Positions 51,538 through 62,600 of a stretch of DNA of 64,000 nt are shown here, one piece after another. The stretch spans positions 44,650,203 through 44,714,202 of the forward strand of contig OZ022257.1 in the NCBI GenBank assembly GCA_963978905.1, in the 5' to 3' direction. This DNA is from Trichostrongylus colubriformis. Its lineage: Eukaryota; Nematoda; Chromadorea; Rhabditida; Trichostrongylidae. A program made the translations under genes and the position numbers. Below the pieces are notes generated by a model. That model did no database searches, was not told the DNA's origin, and saw only the letters and a list, made by a program, of their open reading frames with translations. Position 1 is the stretch's first letter. Each line of letters opens with the position of its first letter.

Positions 51538-54219
51538 ATGCTCCAGATGAAGTGGTTGAAAGAGAACGCGGCTCGTGTTATATTGTTTGTAACGCGTGAA
51601 CCGATGCTATTCGTTCAGTATGTGGTCTTAGCTTGCGTTGCTGTAGGACTGTTTACTTTGGTAATGCAGTACAAAATCCAGAAGTCATTCAAAAAGCAAG
51701 AAAAGGTTAGCACTTTAGGTGAATTGTTCGTTCTCGTTCAGTTTTCATTATTCGTTTCATATCATGAGACGATGCGATATCATTACGACTGCGGCATGTC
51801 GCAAGCGAAGCAATGCGGACAAGCTAAAGGCGCCATGTTGTTGGGTCCCGAAGCGATTAGGCCGCGGTCATACTTGCGCAGCTGCGTTAGTTGACGCCGG
51901 CACCGGCGTCAACTAACGCAGCTGCGCAAAGTATGACCGCGGCCTTAGAAGTCAACTACGTATCGCACCTCTAGCATTACGTTGTAATCGTTCTGAGACC
52001 CAACTATCGCGACGCGCCTAGCTCGCACACGCAGCGTCGTACGACGCTCATCGTCGTGCGGCATCCTGATGTAAGGGTAAACACCGGATTTTTTCGATTG
52101 CCAGCCTTCCTAAGCGATACCTTTTAGTGTCAGCACCTACATGTATCAATCACTAGTAAGTGGGTCAGGGAAAGGTTGAATTTATTTATTTATTTCCTTG
52201 CACTCGGTGCACCATCGGTACATCAACAGTAACAAATGTTAGCAATAAAAAACATACAAGTCTGAACAAACTAAAGAGAAAACTAAGGAAGAACCCTGCC
52301 CAAAACTCGTAGGATGACCAGTGAAGTGCATAAATATGTGCTCTAAGAGAGGGGAAAACTAAGCTGTCGGAGCGGACCGGTGGACAGAAACCGTAATTAG
52401 CTATCTTCAGAAATTCCTCAGAAATTTGCATTAACCTTGACCTTGTACGTATTGTTTGTTTGTTTGGGTATGCGTCAGCTAGGCGCGCCAGAGATGATAC
52501 AAAAACAGAAGAGATGACTGGGAACAACGAAGTGTTGAACAAGGGGACAGAGAGCCGATTGTTCGTGCAATAAAAAAGATGGAGAGAAGTATTCCCGGTC
52601 CCCATGGAGGTCAGACAGTAGCGGTTGAATAACCTCTATGATCGAAAAGTGTGACATAGAGAAGTGAAGTTCTTTCGAAACCTGACAACAACGGATGGCA
52701 CCCGTACTTAAACCTACACCAGTCGGCAATGGTGCCCTTACGCCACATAAGGGGTATAGGAAATTGTCTGAACTCCGGAACACAAGTACCGGAGTTCAGG
52801 CAATTTCTTATGTAAGTGTGATGGAACTAGCCTTACTTCTGGCTCTCTTGTGAGGATTAAAGGTGTACACAAGGACGTTCCGTTCAAATCACCTGAGGCC
52901 TTCAATGGACCTTATTCCCCTGTACAGGAGGAAGACGTGATATTACGGAACTATTAAGTGTATGCAGAATAAATGGACAAAACATAACTGGCCATAACTT
53001 CGCTCAGACACAACTTTGTTTGTCGAAATAAAAACCATTTGAATCTACACAACTTTGCCACTGACCTGGTTATGAAAATATGTCATCATGATGAAATTCT
53101 AGATTGCAAAAATTAATAGAATCAACAATGGCATTTTTACCCTGCATGGTATCGGCGAATTTCTTCTGACGCAGGTTTGCATCGAGAACACGAAAAAAGT
53201 GGTAATCTGTTGGGGATAGGTCTGGGGAATAAGGGGGGTGAGGGAGAGTTTCGATGCCTAACTGCATCAGTTTTTGCCGAGTGCGTAAAACAACGCAAAA
53301 CCCCACACTTCGCAAGTCACCCGGGGAAACTGATGCAGTTAGGCATCGAGACTCTCCCTCATCCCCTTATTCCCCACACCTATCCCTGACGGATTACCAC
53401 TTCCGGGTTCTCGATGCAAACCTACGTCAGAAGGAGTTCGCCGACACGATGCAGGTTGAAAATGACATCGTTGACTTTATTAATTTTCGCAATCCAGAAT
53501 TTTATCATGATTGCATATTTTCTTTACCAGATCTTTGGCAAGGTTGTGTAGATTTGAATGGTTTTTATTTCGACGAGTAAAGGTGTGTCTGAGCAAAGCT
53601 ATGGCGTTTTGAAAAAAGTGGTCTGTTTTGGCCATCTATTCTGCGTACGCTTAAAGACACCGTTAGGGGTAAATTCGGCAAATTGGGGGATTTCGAAAGC
53701 AGAGGTCCTCAGCATATAACAGTAGAGAAAGAATGGCATAAAACGGCGAGAAAACCAAGAAATAGGAACCCGAAAATCCTCCTCCTCTCTCTCGTCCTCT
53801 GCGTCTCTAGCCGAAGTGGACTGAAGACAGGCCAGAGTCTGAACCAGCCGGCCGCGATTGTTGACACGCCCCTCCACGGCGACTCCCCCGGCCGCATAAC
53901 CGCATAACGACATGCCGTGCTGCGGGGTCGTCATAAGACCCCTAGCCGCGTTTTTTCAATGCGATTTTCGCCACATACGACCCCTTCTAGAGTAGAAGGT
54001 TCTTTTTCAGAGGACATGTACTCCCAATTCTCAGTTTTCCCTTACCCCTAATTGTGCCTTTAATATAACAACTGTACCATGTTATCTCCTTCGAGATGGC
54101 TTTTTTTTCAGATACGGAAGCAAAAGGAGAAGATTTTGCGCAAGTTACACGGGAGCCGAAAAAAGGTCGCAGATGAGGCAGATGCTCAGCTGGCCTTGGA
54201 GAAAGACAAAGATGCATGA
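51538..54219 (+). CDS. Small single-pass membrane protein, 2 exons, 91 aa
   Basis: Exons 51538-51705 and 54112-54219 join in phase after Lys56 and encode 91 residues. The protein has a basic amphipathic N-terminus (1-21), one strong membrane segment (about 23-43, MLFVQYVVLACVAVGLFTLV), then a highly basic, helix-forming segment (45-75, rich in KQEK/KILRK) and an acidic end rich in Asp, Glu and Ala. This layout suggests a single-pass protein with a cytosolic coiled or helical tail; I do not recognise the family. The start was chosen as the first Met in this frame; an acceptor-like TTTGTAG ends 10 nt upstream. The gene begins 74 nt after the stop of the MARCH-type gene on the same strand, a spacing typical of nematode operons with SL2-spliced downstream genes. 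An out-of-frame ATG at 51513 starts a 28-codon ORF, which would be removed from the mRNA if the acceptor at 51527 is used. The single intron holds a GGCC fold-back, a mariner fold-back and a TTAA element. Confidence 0.72.
51860..51944. repeat. Minimal 85-bp fold-back, GGCCGCGGTCATACT family, TTA target
   Basis: Both arms (about 41 bp) are exact inverses apart from the AA insertion in the right arm; the centre is GCCGGCACCGGC. Flanked by TTA (51857-51859 and 51945-51947). The arms beyond the 15-bp terminus are different from the larger copies. Confidence 0.92.
51950..52950. other. Intron sequence without a supported gene
   Basis: 52180-52800 holds 102- and 139-codon minus-strand ORFs and an ATTTATTTATTTATTTCC start that could be the 3' tail of an eroded retroelement; no reverse-transcriptase motif is visible. 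52785-52805 has a small inverted repeat (CAATTTCCTAT / GGCAATTTCTTAT). Confidence 0.35.
52953..53654. mobile_element. Fold-back mariner-derived element in the small membrane-protein intron
   Basis: Ends TTAAGTGTATGCAGAATAAA and the inverse of TTAAGCGTACGCAGAATAGA. Both arms encode the same mariner C-terminus: the left arm on the minus strand has SPDLSPTDYHFFRVLDANLR, the right arm on the plus strand SPHLSLTDYHFRVLDANLR. Same family as 60823-61504. Confidence 0.88.
53651..54063. repeat. TTAA-ended element abutting the mariner fold-back
   Basis: Begins TTAAAGACACCGTTAGGGGT and ends with the inverse of TTAAAGGCACAATTAGGGGT. Shares internal blocks with 45540-45916. Its left TTAA overlaps the terminal TTAA of the fold-back, and its right end lies 48 bp before the second exon of the small membrane protein. 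Confidence 0.82.
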
Positions 54220-56006
54220 CCTGGCCCCCTACTGATAACGGAATGGTGTGGTCGTCGCTGTCGTGATTCCTTTTCGGCGTTCACGACGGTTCTCCTAAGC
54301 GTGATGCTTCTGTTAGCTCTTATTCGTAGTAAGTGCGAATGTGATTAATTTTTTAGTTTCGCACCGATTAAGTGAGCTCAAATTATTATATAGATAGCTT
54401 AAGCTCTGTAGTTCTTATCTTTAGTGCCTATTAATTTATTTCGTTTGTTCATTCGAAGCGCGCAGGTGGTTTGTAAACAGCAGCGCAGGAAGAGTTGTTA
54501 GGAGGACCAGCTGTATCGAGAATTAGAAGATTTTACGTGTCCCCAGCAAGGTATAGCCTTGACCAGGATGCGCACGGTGTTTTTGTCTTTTTGAACACCG
54601 GACATGGCAAACTTGTGCCGTTTTTCTTACTTTTCTACTTTCTTATGCTGTGACCGTGGGTATCCTAATGCAGCGCACGCCGCGTAACAATATGAATCAA
54701 CTTAGTTCATCTACCTCGGTCGGATCATCATGATCACGGCTCTGTTATTTTTAGAGCGTAGGTAGATATGTTGCGATCTACCGGCGAAATTCGTCTGTGG
54801 CTTCACTTTACCGTTATTTCTATTTTTACCTCAAGACTGCGACATGTCTTTATGTTAATTAAAGGAAAAAACCCGGACGTGGTACCCATTACAAGCCAAT
54901 TAGGTGTTGCGTGTCCTTGAAAGCGATGCGCTTGCAGCATTTTCTCAGTGGTATCGGGGTCAGGGTCGAGCCTGGCATGAAAAGTTTCGAAAATCACCTC
55001 TTCCTCCAAAAATGGCCTCCGGTACGACCCTTCTGCGAAGTTTCCTGAAAAATACGACCTTCTTCCCATACTCCTCTCCGACGACCTTCCTCTGAACCAG
55101 TCCTAAATTCCCTCGTGGTGCATGGGTTCTCCTCAAGGCTGCGTGGGTGTAAAGCTTTTGTTAAGGATTTGTTGAGGAAGTTTGCGAAAAATACGACTTC
55201 AGTCCACTCCTAAATACGACCTCCCACCTTCCATCAAAGAATCCTCGACGGGGCTTGAGCCTGATTCTTATACCAACTGAGCGGCCGCATTTGCATAACT
55301 TCTCACTTCATCACGCTGGACGATGAGCTTCAGACCGAGACATTGATTTAGCTTGTGACTCTTCCATGTTGTCTTGAATCTTACATCCGTTTTCAATCGA
55401 GTTCGAATCAGGTCAGCCACTGATCGAGGAATGCACGGCAGAAGGTCGTATCTGGTATTGACCAGAGCCACAATACAACATAATTGTCGACAGCGTTGAG
55501 TCGTACTATTAGTCAAAAATAGGGAGATTACCTGCTGAACAAGGATTCAGATTTCATCGACCTGCGGTTGAGTCTGTTCGAAGTCAGCTGCACAAGTGGT
55601 ATTATTGTCCGCCTTATTTCTCTACTTATTGACTCAGACACTTTTACGCTGACTACCAGTGCAGTGCGGAAATTTTGACCCAAGCAGTGATTTCCATACA
55701 TTGCATAAGGCTAGTGTGTTGACATGTTGGGTAACCGCGACGTGTCGCGCACACGCCGGAACACCCTGTTTCATGCGAAAAATAGCGTCGAGTAATAAGT
55801 TCAATAATTATTATCTGCGATCTCTCTTGAAACTTTGTTTGGGTTTTGCTCATTTTTTATGCTGATTCAAATGTTTTGTAGAATAGATGTGAAGTTTTAT
55901 TCCTCAGCCTTGCACTTAACTGTAAACTGGATTTCTTTGTTACAAATACATTGAGAGGTACAGCAGAAAAGCAAAAGAATTGCATGAATTTGTAGTGTTT
56001 TCTTGA
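54220..56006. other. Convergent intergenic region
   Basis: Separates the 3' ends of the small membrane protein (+) and the SXP/RAL-2-like gene (-). 54800-55260 has several AAATACGAC(C/T)T and CTTCCTC phrases repeated on the same strand (about 55010, 55055, 55190, 55210), perhaps a decayed tandem repeat. No gene is supported. Confidence 0.45.
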
Positions 56007-58410
56007 TCAGTGACGTCGTCTTCCTTCTTTCATATGATCATCGTGATAAAGCCGATTTAGTTCAGCTCTAACACTCTCACTAGCCTCCATGAAGATCTGA
56101 ATCACAGAAAATGTGAATAAGTGACATTAACTTGAGTTTGGTTTCATCTTATGTGATTCCTCATGGGCGGTCGGATAGTTGTTATCAGCGATGCTTACAT
56201 GCCCACTCTGTGATCAATTTACCTTTTGGTGTCAGATATAGTGATTATGTGATTCAACGGTTCTACAGTGTCGCGGTTTTCCACGCGAAACAGCAGTGTC
56301 GCAGAATCTTAGGATCGGTGAGTGGTGTGCTAAACGTCGGCCTACTCAAGCCACCAAGACCTTCGCGTCGATTCCTCCGGTGTCACCTTGAAATGCTCTC
56401 AGCCTACACTTCTGCACAACGTTACCCATCCACCTGGTTAGTTCGAATACTCAGAGCCACAAACCAAGCTACCGTGGTCCAATCAAAGGGAAGGAATTGA
56501 GTCCCTTTGTGACCATTATGGTAATCCGATGCCTCGTTATTGTTATAGTGATTTATCGAATGCTAGGACTTCGAAGGTCTGTTCTGCGGCTTCCATCTTC
56601 ATTGAAGGGATTTTTGAGTGGAGTATTTGGCAACAATACTAGACTCCTCACCTTGTGTCTTTCCTCTCGTAGTTTCGTCAGTTTTTCGTGAGCGGCACGT
56701 GCTTCGGGCGTTAGTTGCTCAACCTAAGCAGAAGGAGATAACTGCGACACACTATTAAGCCGGAAAGACGGAAAATAAACCTTCTTTTGGAATTCTTCCC
56801 GTCGTCGTTGTAGGGCTGCATGGAATTTGTTGAATTCTTTGAGCTGTTCAGAGTTAAGTAGCTGAAACTTACGAAGAAATATTCCATTAACATTTCCTTG
56901 AACTACGAGTAACCTGAAGGCTTTTAGCAGAAGTCAGTAAAGAGGTTCTAAGTATGTGACTCATGGTCAAAAACATCGGTCTTACAATTGAACAGAACTC
57001 GAAAATCAGCAGCTAACAAAGGCAAAACTTCAAAAACCAGTAAATAGGTACGCCAATTGGCGTCGATGGCTCTGTGCGAGATTCTGACACTGCATGTTCT
57101 GGAGCTGATGCTTGTCCACTCCGTTCTAACCAACCAAACTAGACACATACGGGGTACAAACTGAAATCCTTTCATAGGAAACCGAAACTGGCTCATTGGC
57201 AATAAGCACAGCATCAGTCTTCTGCGCGCGGACGTCATTCAGGCCAAGAAACCATCCATCCTTTGTGAGGAAACAAAATAGTACGAGGAAGCATCAGTTT
57301 TAGTGTAGACTACGCTCTGCGGACTTCAAAGTACTAATTGAAACCGTTCCACGATTTTGAGTGTATGTCGAGTAAGGGGCGCAATCAGAAGGAAATAGTT
57401 GACGCAGTCCACACCTTTCTTCTTCGATCCATATGCGCCAACGAAAAACCTCTCGTTGATGTTAGAAAAAAAGCTTATTGAGCATAGATCGCTTTGGAAT
57501 TGTGATGACATTGCCATAGCAACTCAACAGCTCTAAATGATTTACTCTCAAGTGGTATGAACTAAACTCAAGCCTTGTTGCTTAGGTGGTTGGAGAACGC
57601 CTCAAATATTACCGTATCGAACTGATGTACTCTCTGTTAGGCATTTAGCTAAAGGGGGTGGCCATGTGCTGCTTTATTAGACCTATTTATGCTGTGAGTT
57701 CTGAGTGAGGAATATTGAAAGTGCCATAAAACTTTGGCGAAATGAAAGCATCTTACCTTTTCAGCAAGTTCTTTGAATTTCTCCGGTTTCTCCTCTCTTG
57801 GAATAGAATGGTCTTTCCATAGTTTGTCAAACTGTGCTCGTACATCATCCGTAACGTCTTTGAGGAAGGCTGGACCCCTTGAGCGCATTGCCTTCGTTCG
57901 GACATCTTCCGGCAAACTGTCAAGCTGCAACGCCACAAATCATGTGGTCATGGGTTTGTCAAAATTTCATAATGTGATTTCAGGGGATATGGGGTCATAC
58001 ACAAAGAAATATGGAGTTCTTATGGGGTAGGTTTAAATTTCTCAAAATTCAAGAAGTGTAAACGAGTCAATTGACTAACTATTTTCTTGGTTGCCTGGTG
58101 CTCCTTGTCGCACCCTTCACCATCCTTATAATCATCCCAAATTTTCTCGATCTTCTCCTTGGCATCTGTCGGCAAGCGATCAGTGAACGATGGTAGACCA
58201 CATCTTGAAGGACCCTGAACAATTTTGAAAATTGTTGGAAGTAAGACCGAGCCCGTAAGCTTTGCGATTTATATAAACTTTCTAAGCTCCAAGACGAATA
58301 ACCCTGCGTGCTTCCGAGTTTGAAAAAAAAATATAACTCACCCGTCGTCTGTGACCTCCTCCTGCAATAACAACAGTCGCGAGAACCCAAAACAGCGTAA
58401 TTTTCAGCAT
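56007..58410 (-). CDS. Secreted SXP/RAL-2 (DUF148)-like protein, 6 exons, 204 aa
   Basis: Exons in gene order 58410-58342, 58214-58080, 57924-57757, 56861-56781, 56723-56652 and 56096-56007, every junction in phase 0. A signal peptide (MLKITLFWVLATVVIAG) is followed by a Lys/Glu-rich all-helical protein. Residues from about 85 on fit the SXP/RAL-2 plan seen in Anisakis Ani s 5: GPAFLKDV followed by a helix, a middle helix with Glu/Phe spacing, EQLTPEARAAHEKL, and a last helix ending ESVRAELNRL. SXP/RAL-2 proteins are nematode-specific secreted helical proteins, often immunodominant; their molecular function is not settled, and metal binding has been proposed. The N-terminal part (24-80) adds a related LPTDAKEKIEKIW / LPEDV half-repeat with two Cys (28 and 58) that could pair. 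All exons in one phase make exon-by-exon duplication easy. An AG acceptor abuts the ATG directly, consistent with SL1 trans-splicing with no 5' leader of its own. Gene call is firm; family call is by eye. Confidence 0.8.
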
Positions 58411-58418
58411 CTGAATTC
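58411..58418 (-). promoter_or_regulatory. Likely SL trans-splice acceptor at the SXP/RAL-2-like start
   Basis: GAATTCAG on the minus strand ends directly before the ATG at 58410, so the mature mRNA would carry only the spliced leader as its 5' leader. Confidence 0.5.
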
Positions 58419-58563
58419 ATGGACATAGAAAAAGGGGCAAGCAATTCAATAACCCGACATGAACCACAAATGAAAGCGATGGGTCGCATCTGAGTGCGAT
58501 GCAAAGAAAGAACATGCAGCGTCGTGCTACGCAAATTTCGACCTTGCATTCGCATTTGCCTAT

Positions 58564-58737
58564 GGCCGCGGTCATACTCACCGACGGCAGGGCGTGGCTG
58601 CTTTAACAGGCAGCGAGGGAGAGTGGCACGGGGGAGGTGCAGAGATGACACAGGCAACGAGGCGGGGTGGCATGGGCGGAGACGCAGACATACGCAACCA
58701 CGCCCTGCCTCCGGCACCGCAAAGTACGACCGCGGCC
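58564..58737. repeat. Fold-back element, GGCCGCGGTCATACT family, TAT target
   Basis: GGCCGCGGTCATACTCACCG at the left, inverse end at 58737, flanked by TAT on both sides (58561-58563, 58738-58740). The left arm is shortened, so the structure is asymmetric. It lies about 150 bp upstream of the SXP/RAL-2-like start. Confidence 0.88.
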
Positions 58738-60822
58738 TATCGTAAGAATGCCGTGCCGACTTCGAGCCTCTGCGACGCCGCATCGGCTCCTCCGCTATAC
58801 CCTTACCATAAAGATGTGAATGGTTGAGAGCACCCATAGCCCTTTTTCGAACAAAGAAAACGCGAAGGAGAGGACAAGGAATTTCGAGAAAAACGTAAGT
58901 TCAAAGAAATGAAACCAAACTAAGCCCAGGTTGAATGCACTTGGAACAGAGCTGAAGGTTACAGTCAACGCATGCACAGACATGGACAGGACTTCACTAA
59001 AGCCAGAACGCATGTTCAAGTGCCATTCGAAAAACGACTGACTAAATGATCGGTGACGATGAATCCCATCTGAAAAGCGGCGCGCACTGATTACCCTCAG
59101 GTTATTATAAAGTTAGTTTGGTCTACAATATATCTGACTAGTCTGGGTCCAGGGGGTGCACGTCAGAACTGTACAACTAGGTCAGGTAACGCGAGCGGAC
59201 GACGGCCGCGCTCTCGCAATCGGACTAGCAAGTGGCGCGACGCGGTGATCCAGTTGGATAGCCCTGAAACGCACCCAAGGTTAAAGTGTTTGCACCATTA
59301 GCTAAAGGTTGATGTTTGCATCAAGAGCTACGGATGAGTTTCTGTTGTGAACTACAAGGACGGTAGCGGCAATCTCACCGCACTGTTTTCGCCGAGGCAC
59401 ATAAAATCTAGGATTTCGGTAGCGTGAAGGAGAATAACGTTTGAAGGAAACATTGAGCTTTGTTTGACTTTCCTGCCCATTTATACCCGAACGGGTTTCC
59501 TATCGACTTGGGAAAAAGCTTAGAAGGAAAAAAGAGCATTAACGCTGTCAAAATAAGAAGGAAGGACCATAAATCTATTAGTAGACCTTTGAACATAATT
59601 GCTTGAAAACGCTGACGGAAAGGCTGTTGTGATCCAATTTTTTCTCGCTTTTCTTTCTAGAAACCGCCTTTGACCAGGTTCCCCATCATACCGTCATTGG
59701 CAACAGCGGAATATAAATTAAAGGGTCAGCTGGAACTGCAGAAAGCATACCTCTCTTGTCAGCCTTAAAATGAATGCCACTTCGAAGCTAATCGCGGAGC
59801 TCCTGGTTCGATGACAAGCAATTGAAAAACTGGAGGAAAACTCGTCAATCTTCTAATGCACTTCACAGTGAAGATTTATTTATGATAGCGTGCATATTTG
59901 AAGGAAGTGATGATACAGCTTATTAAGTGTATCAATTCAACTGATTTAATCAGAATTTTTATAATTCTGACGAGAAAAGAAACCATCTGACGCTAATGGA
60001 AGGTTTGCGTACTTTGAAAATGCTGCATATGATTCTTGGCCATTCTTTTCTCTCAGCATATTTACGAGGAGAGTGGAGGGGCAAAAGGATATTAAAAAGC
60101 ACGCTCTTGTCATTGCATACATATCCAAATCAGGCAGAAGGACAAAATAAATGCTGTACAGAGCGGAACCTCGCTCAGCTTTGTAAGAAGTGCGAAGCTT
60201 TCATTCAGTCCCTCTACCTCATTTTGTTTCGAGAGGAATTGATCGTATCTATCATCAGCAAAATACCGGCGTCAGCCGGGAGCAGCTCTGTAGTTTCCTA
60301 GTTACTCGCGGTTTCCTGGAAACCATCGTTCTGTTTACAGAAAAACCCTGACATATTGCCACATATCACACCACGGGCTATATCGCTATGTTCCACGACT
60401 TTTTCACTCATGTCTGAGCAGTGAGTTTGATGGATCAGCTACCGGGAAGCTCAACTCAAACGCCTAGAAGTGTAATGAAGGTTTGGATGATTTGAAAATA
60501 ACAAATGAATGCATGCAAACAAATGTTGGTAAAGTACAGTGATCGAAATCGAGAAAGGGAGCGGCATTTTTGCCTTTGAGTCAATTGAATAAAATCCGGT
60601 GCGAGAATACGCTGCTCACGCACCTGAAAGATGGGAACTATGGCTCAAAGGATTTATCCCGGTGCACATCACAACCATCGTCAGCAATGAACAGCCTATA
60701 AAAGGATGGGAGGGGAAACGAGGTGGCTTCTCGTTTATTATGGTGTTACAGAAATTACTGCTAACGATCTCTTGCCAACAACTAAGAACACATGCAACCA
60801 CCAAGTTTCTCGGAGTTGTTAT

Positions 60823-61504
60823 TAGGTCTGTGCAGAATAAATGGCCGAAATGTAACTGACCATAACTTCGCTCAGACACATGTTTACTTGTTGAAATAAA
60901 AACCATTCGAATCTACAGAATTTCGCCAACGATCTCGTAAAGAAAATATGCCATCACGATCAAATTCTGGATTGCTAGAATCGATAAAGTCAAGAATGGC
61001 ATTTTTACCGTGCATAGTTTTTCTGCCGCAGGTTTGCATCGAGTACCAGGAAAAAGTGGTAATCCATCAGGGATAGGTCTGGGGAATAAGCGGGGTGAGA
61101 GAGAGGCTGAATGCCTAACTGCATCATTTTTTACTGGGTGCACAAAACAACGCAAAACCCCACAGTTCGCAAGTCACCCGGCAGAAACTGATCGAGACTC
61201 TCCCTCACCCCCCTTATTCCCCAGACCTGTCCCTGACGAATTACCACCTCTTTTCCCGGTTCTCGATGCAAACCTGCGTCAGAAAAAATTCGCCGAAACT
61301 ATGCAGGATGAAAATGCCATCGTTGACTTTATTAATTTTCGCAATCCAGAATTTTATCATGATTACATATTTTCTTTACCAGATCGTTGGCAAGGTTGTG
61401 TAGATTCGAATGGTTTTTATTTCGACAAATAATGTTGTGTCTGAGCGAAGTTATGGCGTTTTGAAAAAGTGGTCCGTTTTGGCTATTTATTCTGCACAGA
61501 CCTA
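60823..61504. mobile_element. Fold-back mariner-derived element
   Basis: Ends TTAGGTCTGTGCAGAATAAA at the left and its inverse at the right, TA target. The arms (about 330 bp) both encode the mariner C-terminal stretch ending in the sequence around DANLRQKKFAETMQ. Same family as 52953-53654 but with cleaner ends, so probably younger. Confidence 0.9.
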
Positions 61505-62469
61505 ATATAACGCCTTCCCTGAGGCCCATGTGAAACCACTAGGGTCTACTATGGAGCAATTTGTTTGGAGATGTCACTGATCGGGGACATAAAATATCAC
61601 CAATAATACTAGTTTGTAATAGTTGGAAGTAAAGGGAAGGCAGTATGCTTGTAAGCAATTTCACGGAAACCACAAGTTCATCTTCGGCTCCCGGCAGTGG
61701 GGATGAGTTGATTTGCGACACATCATGCTCAAATTAGTCGTAAATGGAATCTATGCAAAAATAAGAAGGAGGCAAGACAGAACTCTCTGAAGTAACGGCC
61801 AATGGGGAGGAGCGTCCTAGTGGGTGTAAAGGCTAGAGAGCTCAGGACAAAGAGGCGACGGTAATGCGGTCAGGAAAGCAGAGTGAGAAGCAAATCAATT
61901 TGGGCGCGAAAATTTGAACTGCGAGATAACAAGAACAGGTTTTGCAGTGAGAAAGATGTGCTGTGGGTGAAAGATGTTCGTGAGAAATTTATCGCACTGA
62001 TCGCGGTGGTGAGCTATACAGATTGAAATTACACTCACCATGAGTAAAATGGGGTGTGTGCCATAGGGACAGAAACTCGTGTGGCGCGCGACAACGATGA
62101 TGTGAGACAGGAGTGCCATACTAGTTGAGTTTTGAAGCGATAGGATCAGAATAAGCTGTAGAGCACCGTATTCGCTTCAGGATCCATGCAATACGGCGCG
62201 TATAGCTCGCACCACCGCACGCCGGATCGCACGCCGGGCGTCGTAACGCAAATTTTTAGTCCTAGTAGTACACAACCCGAGAAATGTAGCAAATCCTATT
62301 CATGTACAAACTCCATTTAGTATTTGCAAAGTAGAAAGAAATTAAACAAGGACCACTATCCAGTAACAACATAAAAAGCTCGTAAAAGGAACAATAAGGG
62401 TGCTATCGCAATGGAGAGGAGACATCCTACTATAAACATTGTTTTTACCTGAGTATAGAAGGAAAAACG

Positions 62470-62600
62470 CCTTCTTTCCTCCCTAAAGGTTCAGGTAAAG
62501 CTATACGCCTGAATGGGCAGATTAATCCCTCAAGAATCCCTTTAGGCTTTAAGCAACTTTCAAGATGCACCCCCCCCCCCCCTCATTGCGATAGCACCAG
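62470..62600. repeat. Dispersed repeat shared with 26460-26605
   Basis: Matches the ifg-1 intron copy, with an expanded C homopolymer (about 14 C) before CTCATTGCGATAGCACCA. Confidence 0.5.

Noticed and set aside
58079..58837. 252-codon minus-strand ORF, the longest in the window
   Set aside because: It crosses two real exons of the SXP/RAL-2-like gene in a different frame, plus an intron and the GGCC fold-back; its sequence is Arg/Cys-rich without any motif.
61540..61735. Minus-strand exon with HDVSQINSSPLPGAEDELV as continuation of 62842-62920
   Set aside because: Phase 1 leaving 62842 is incompatible: entering here with one carried base gives an immediate stop.
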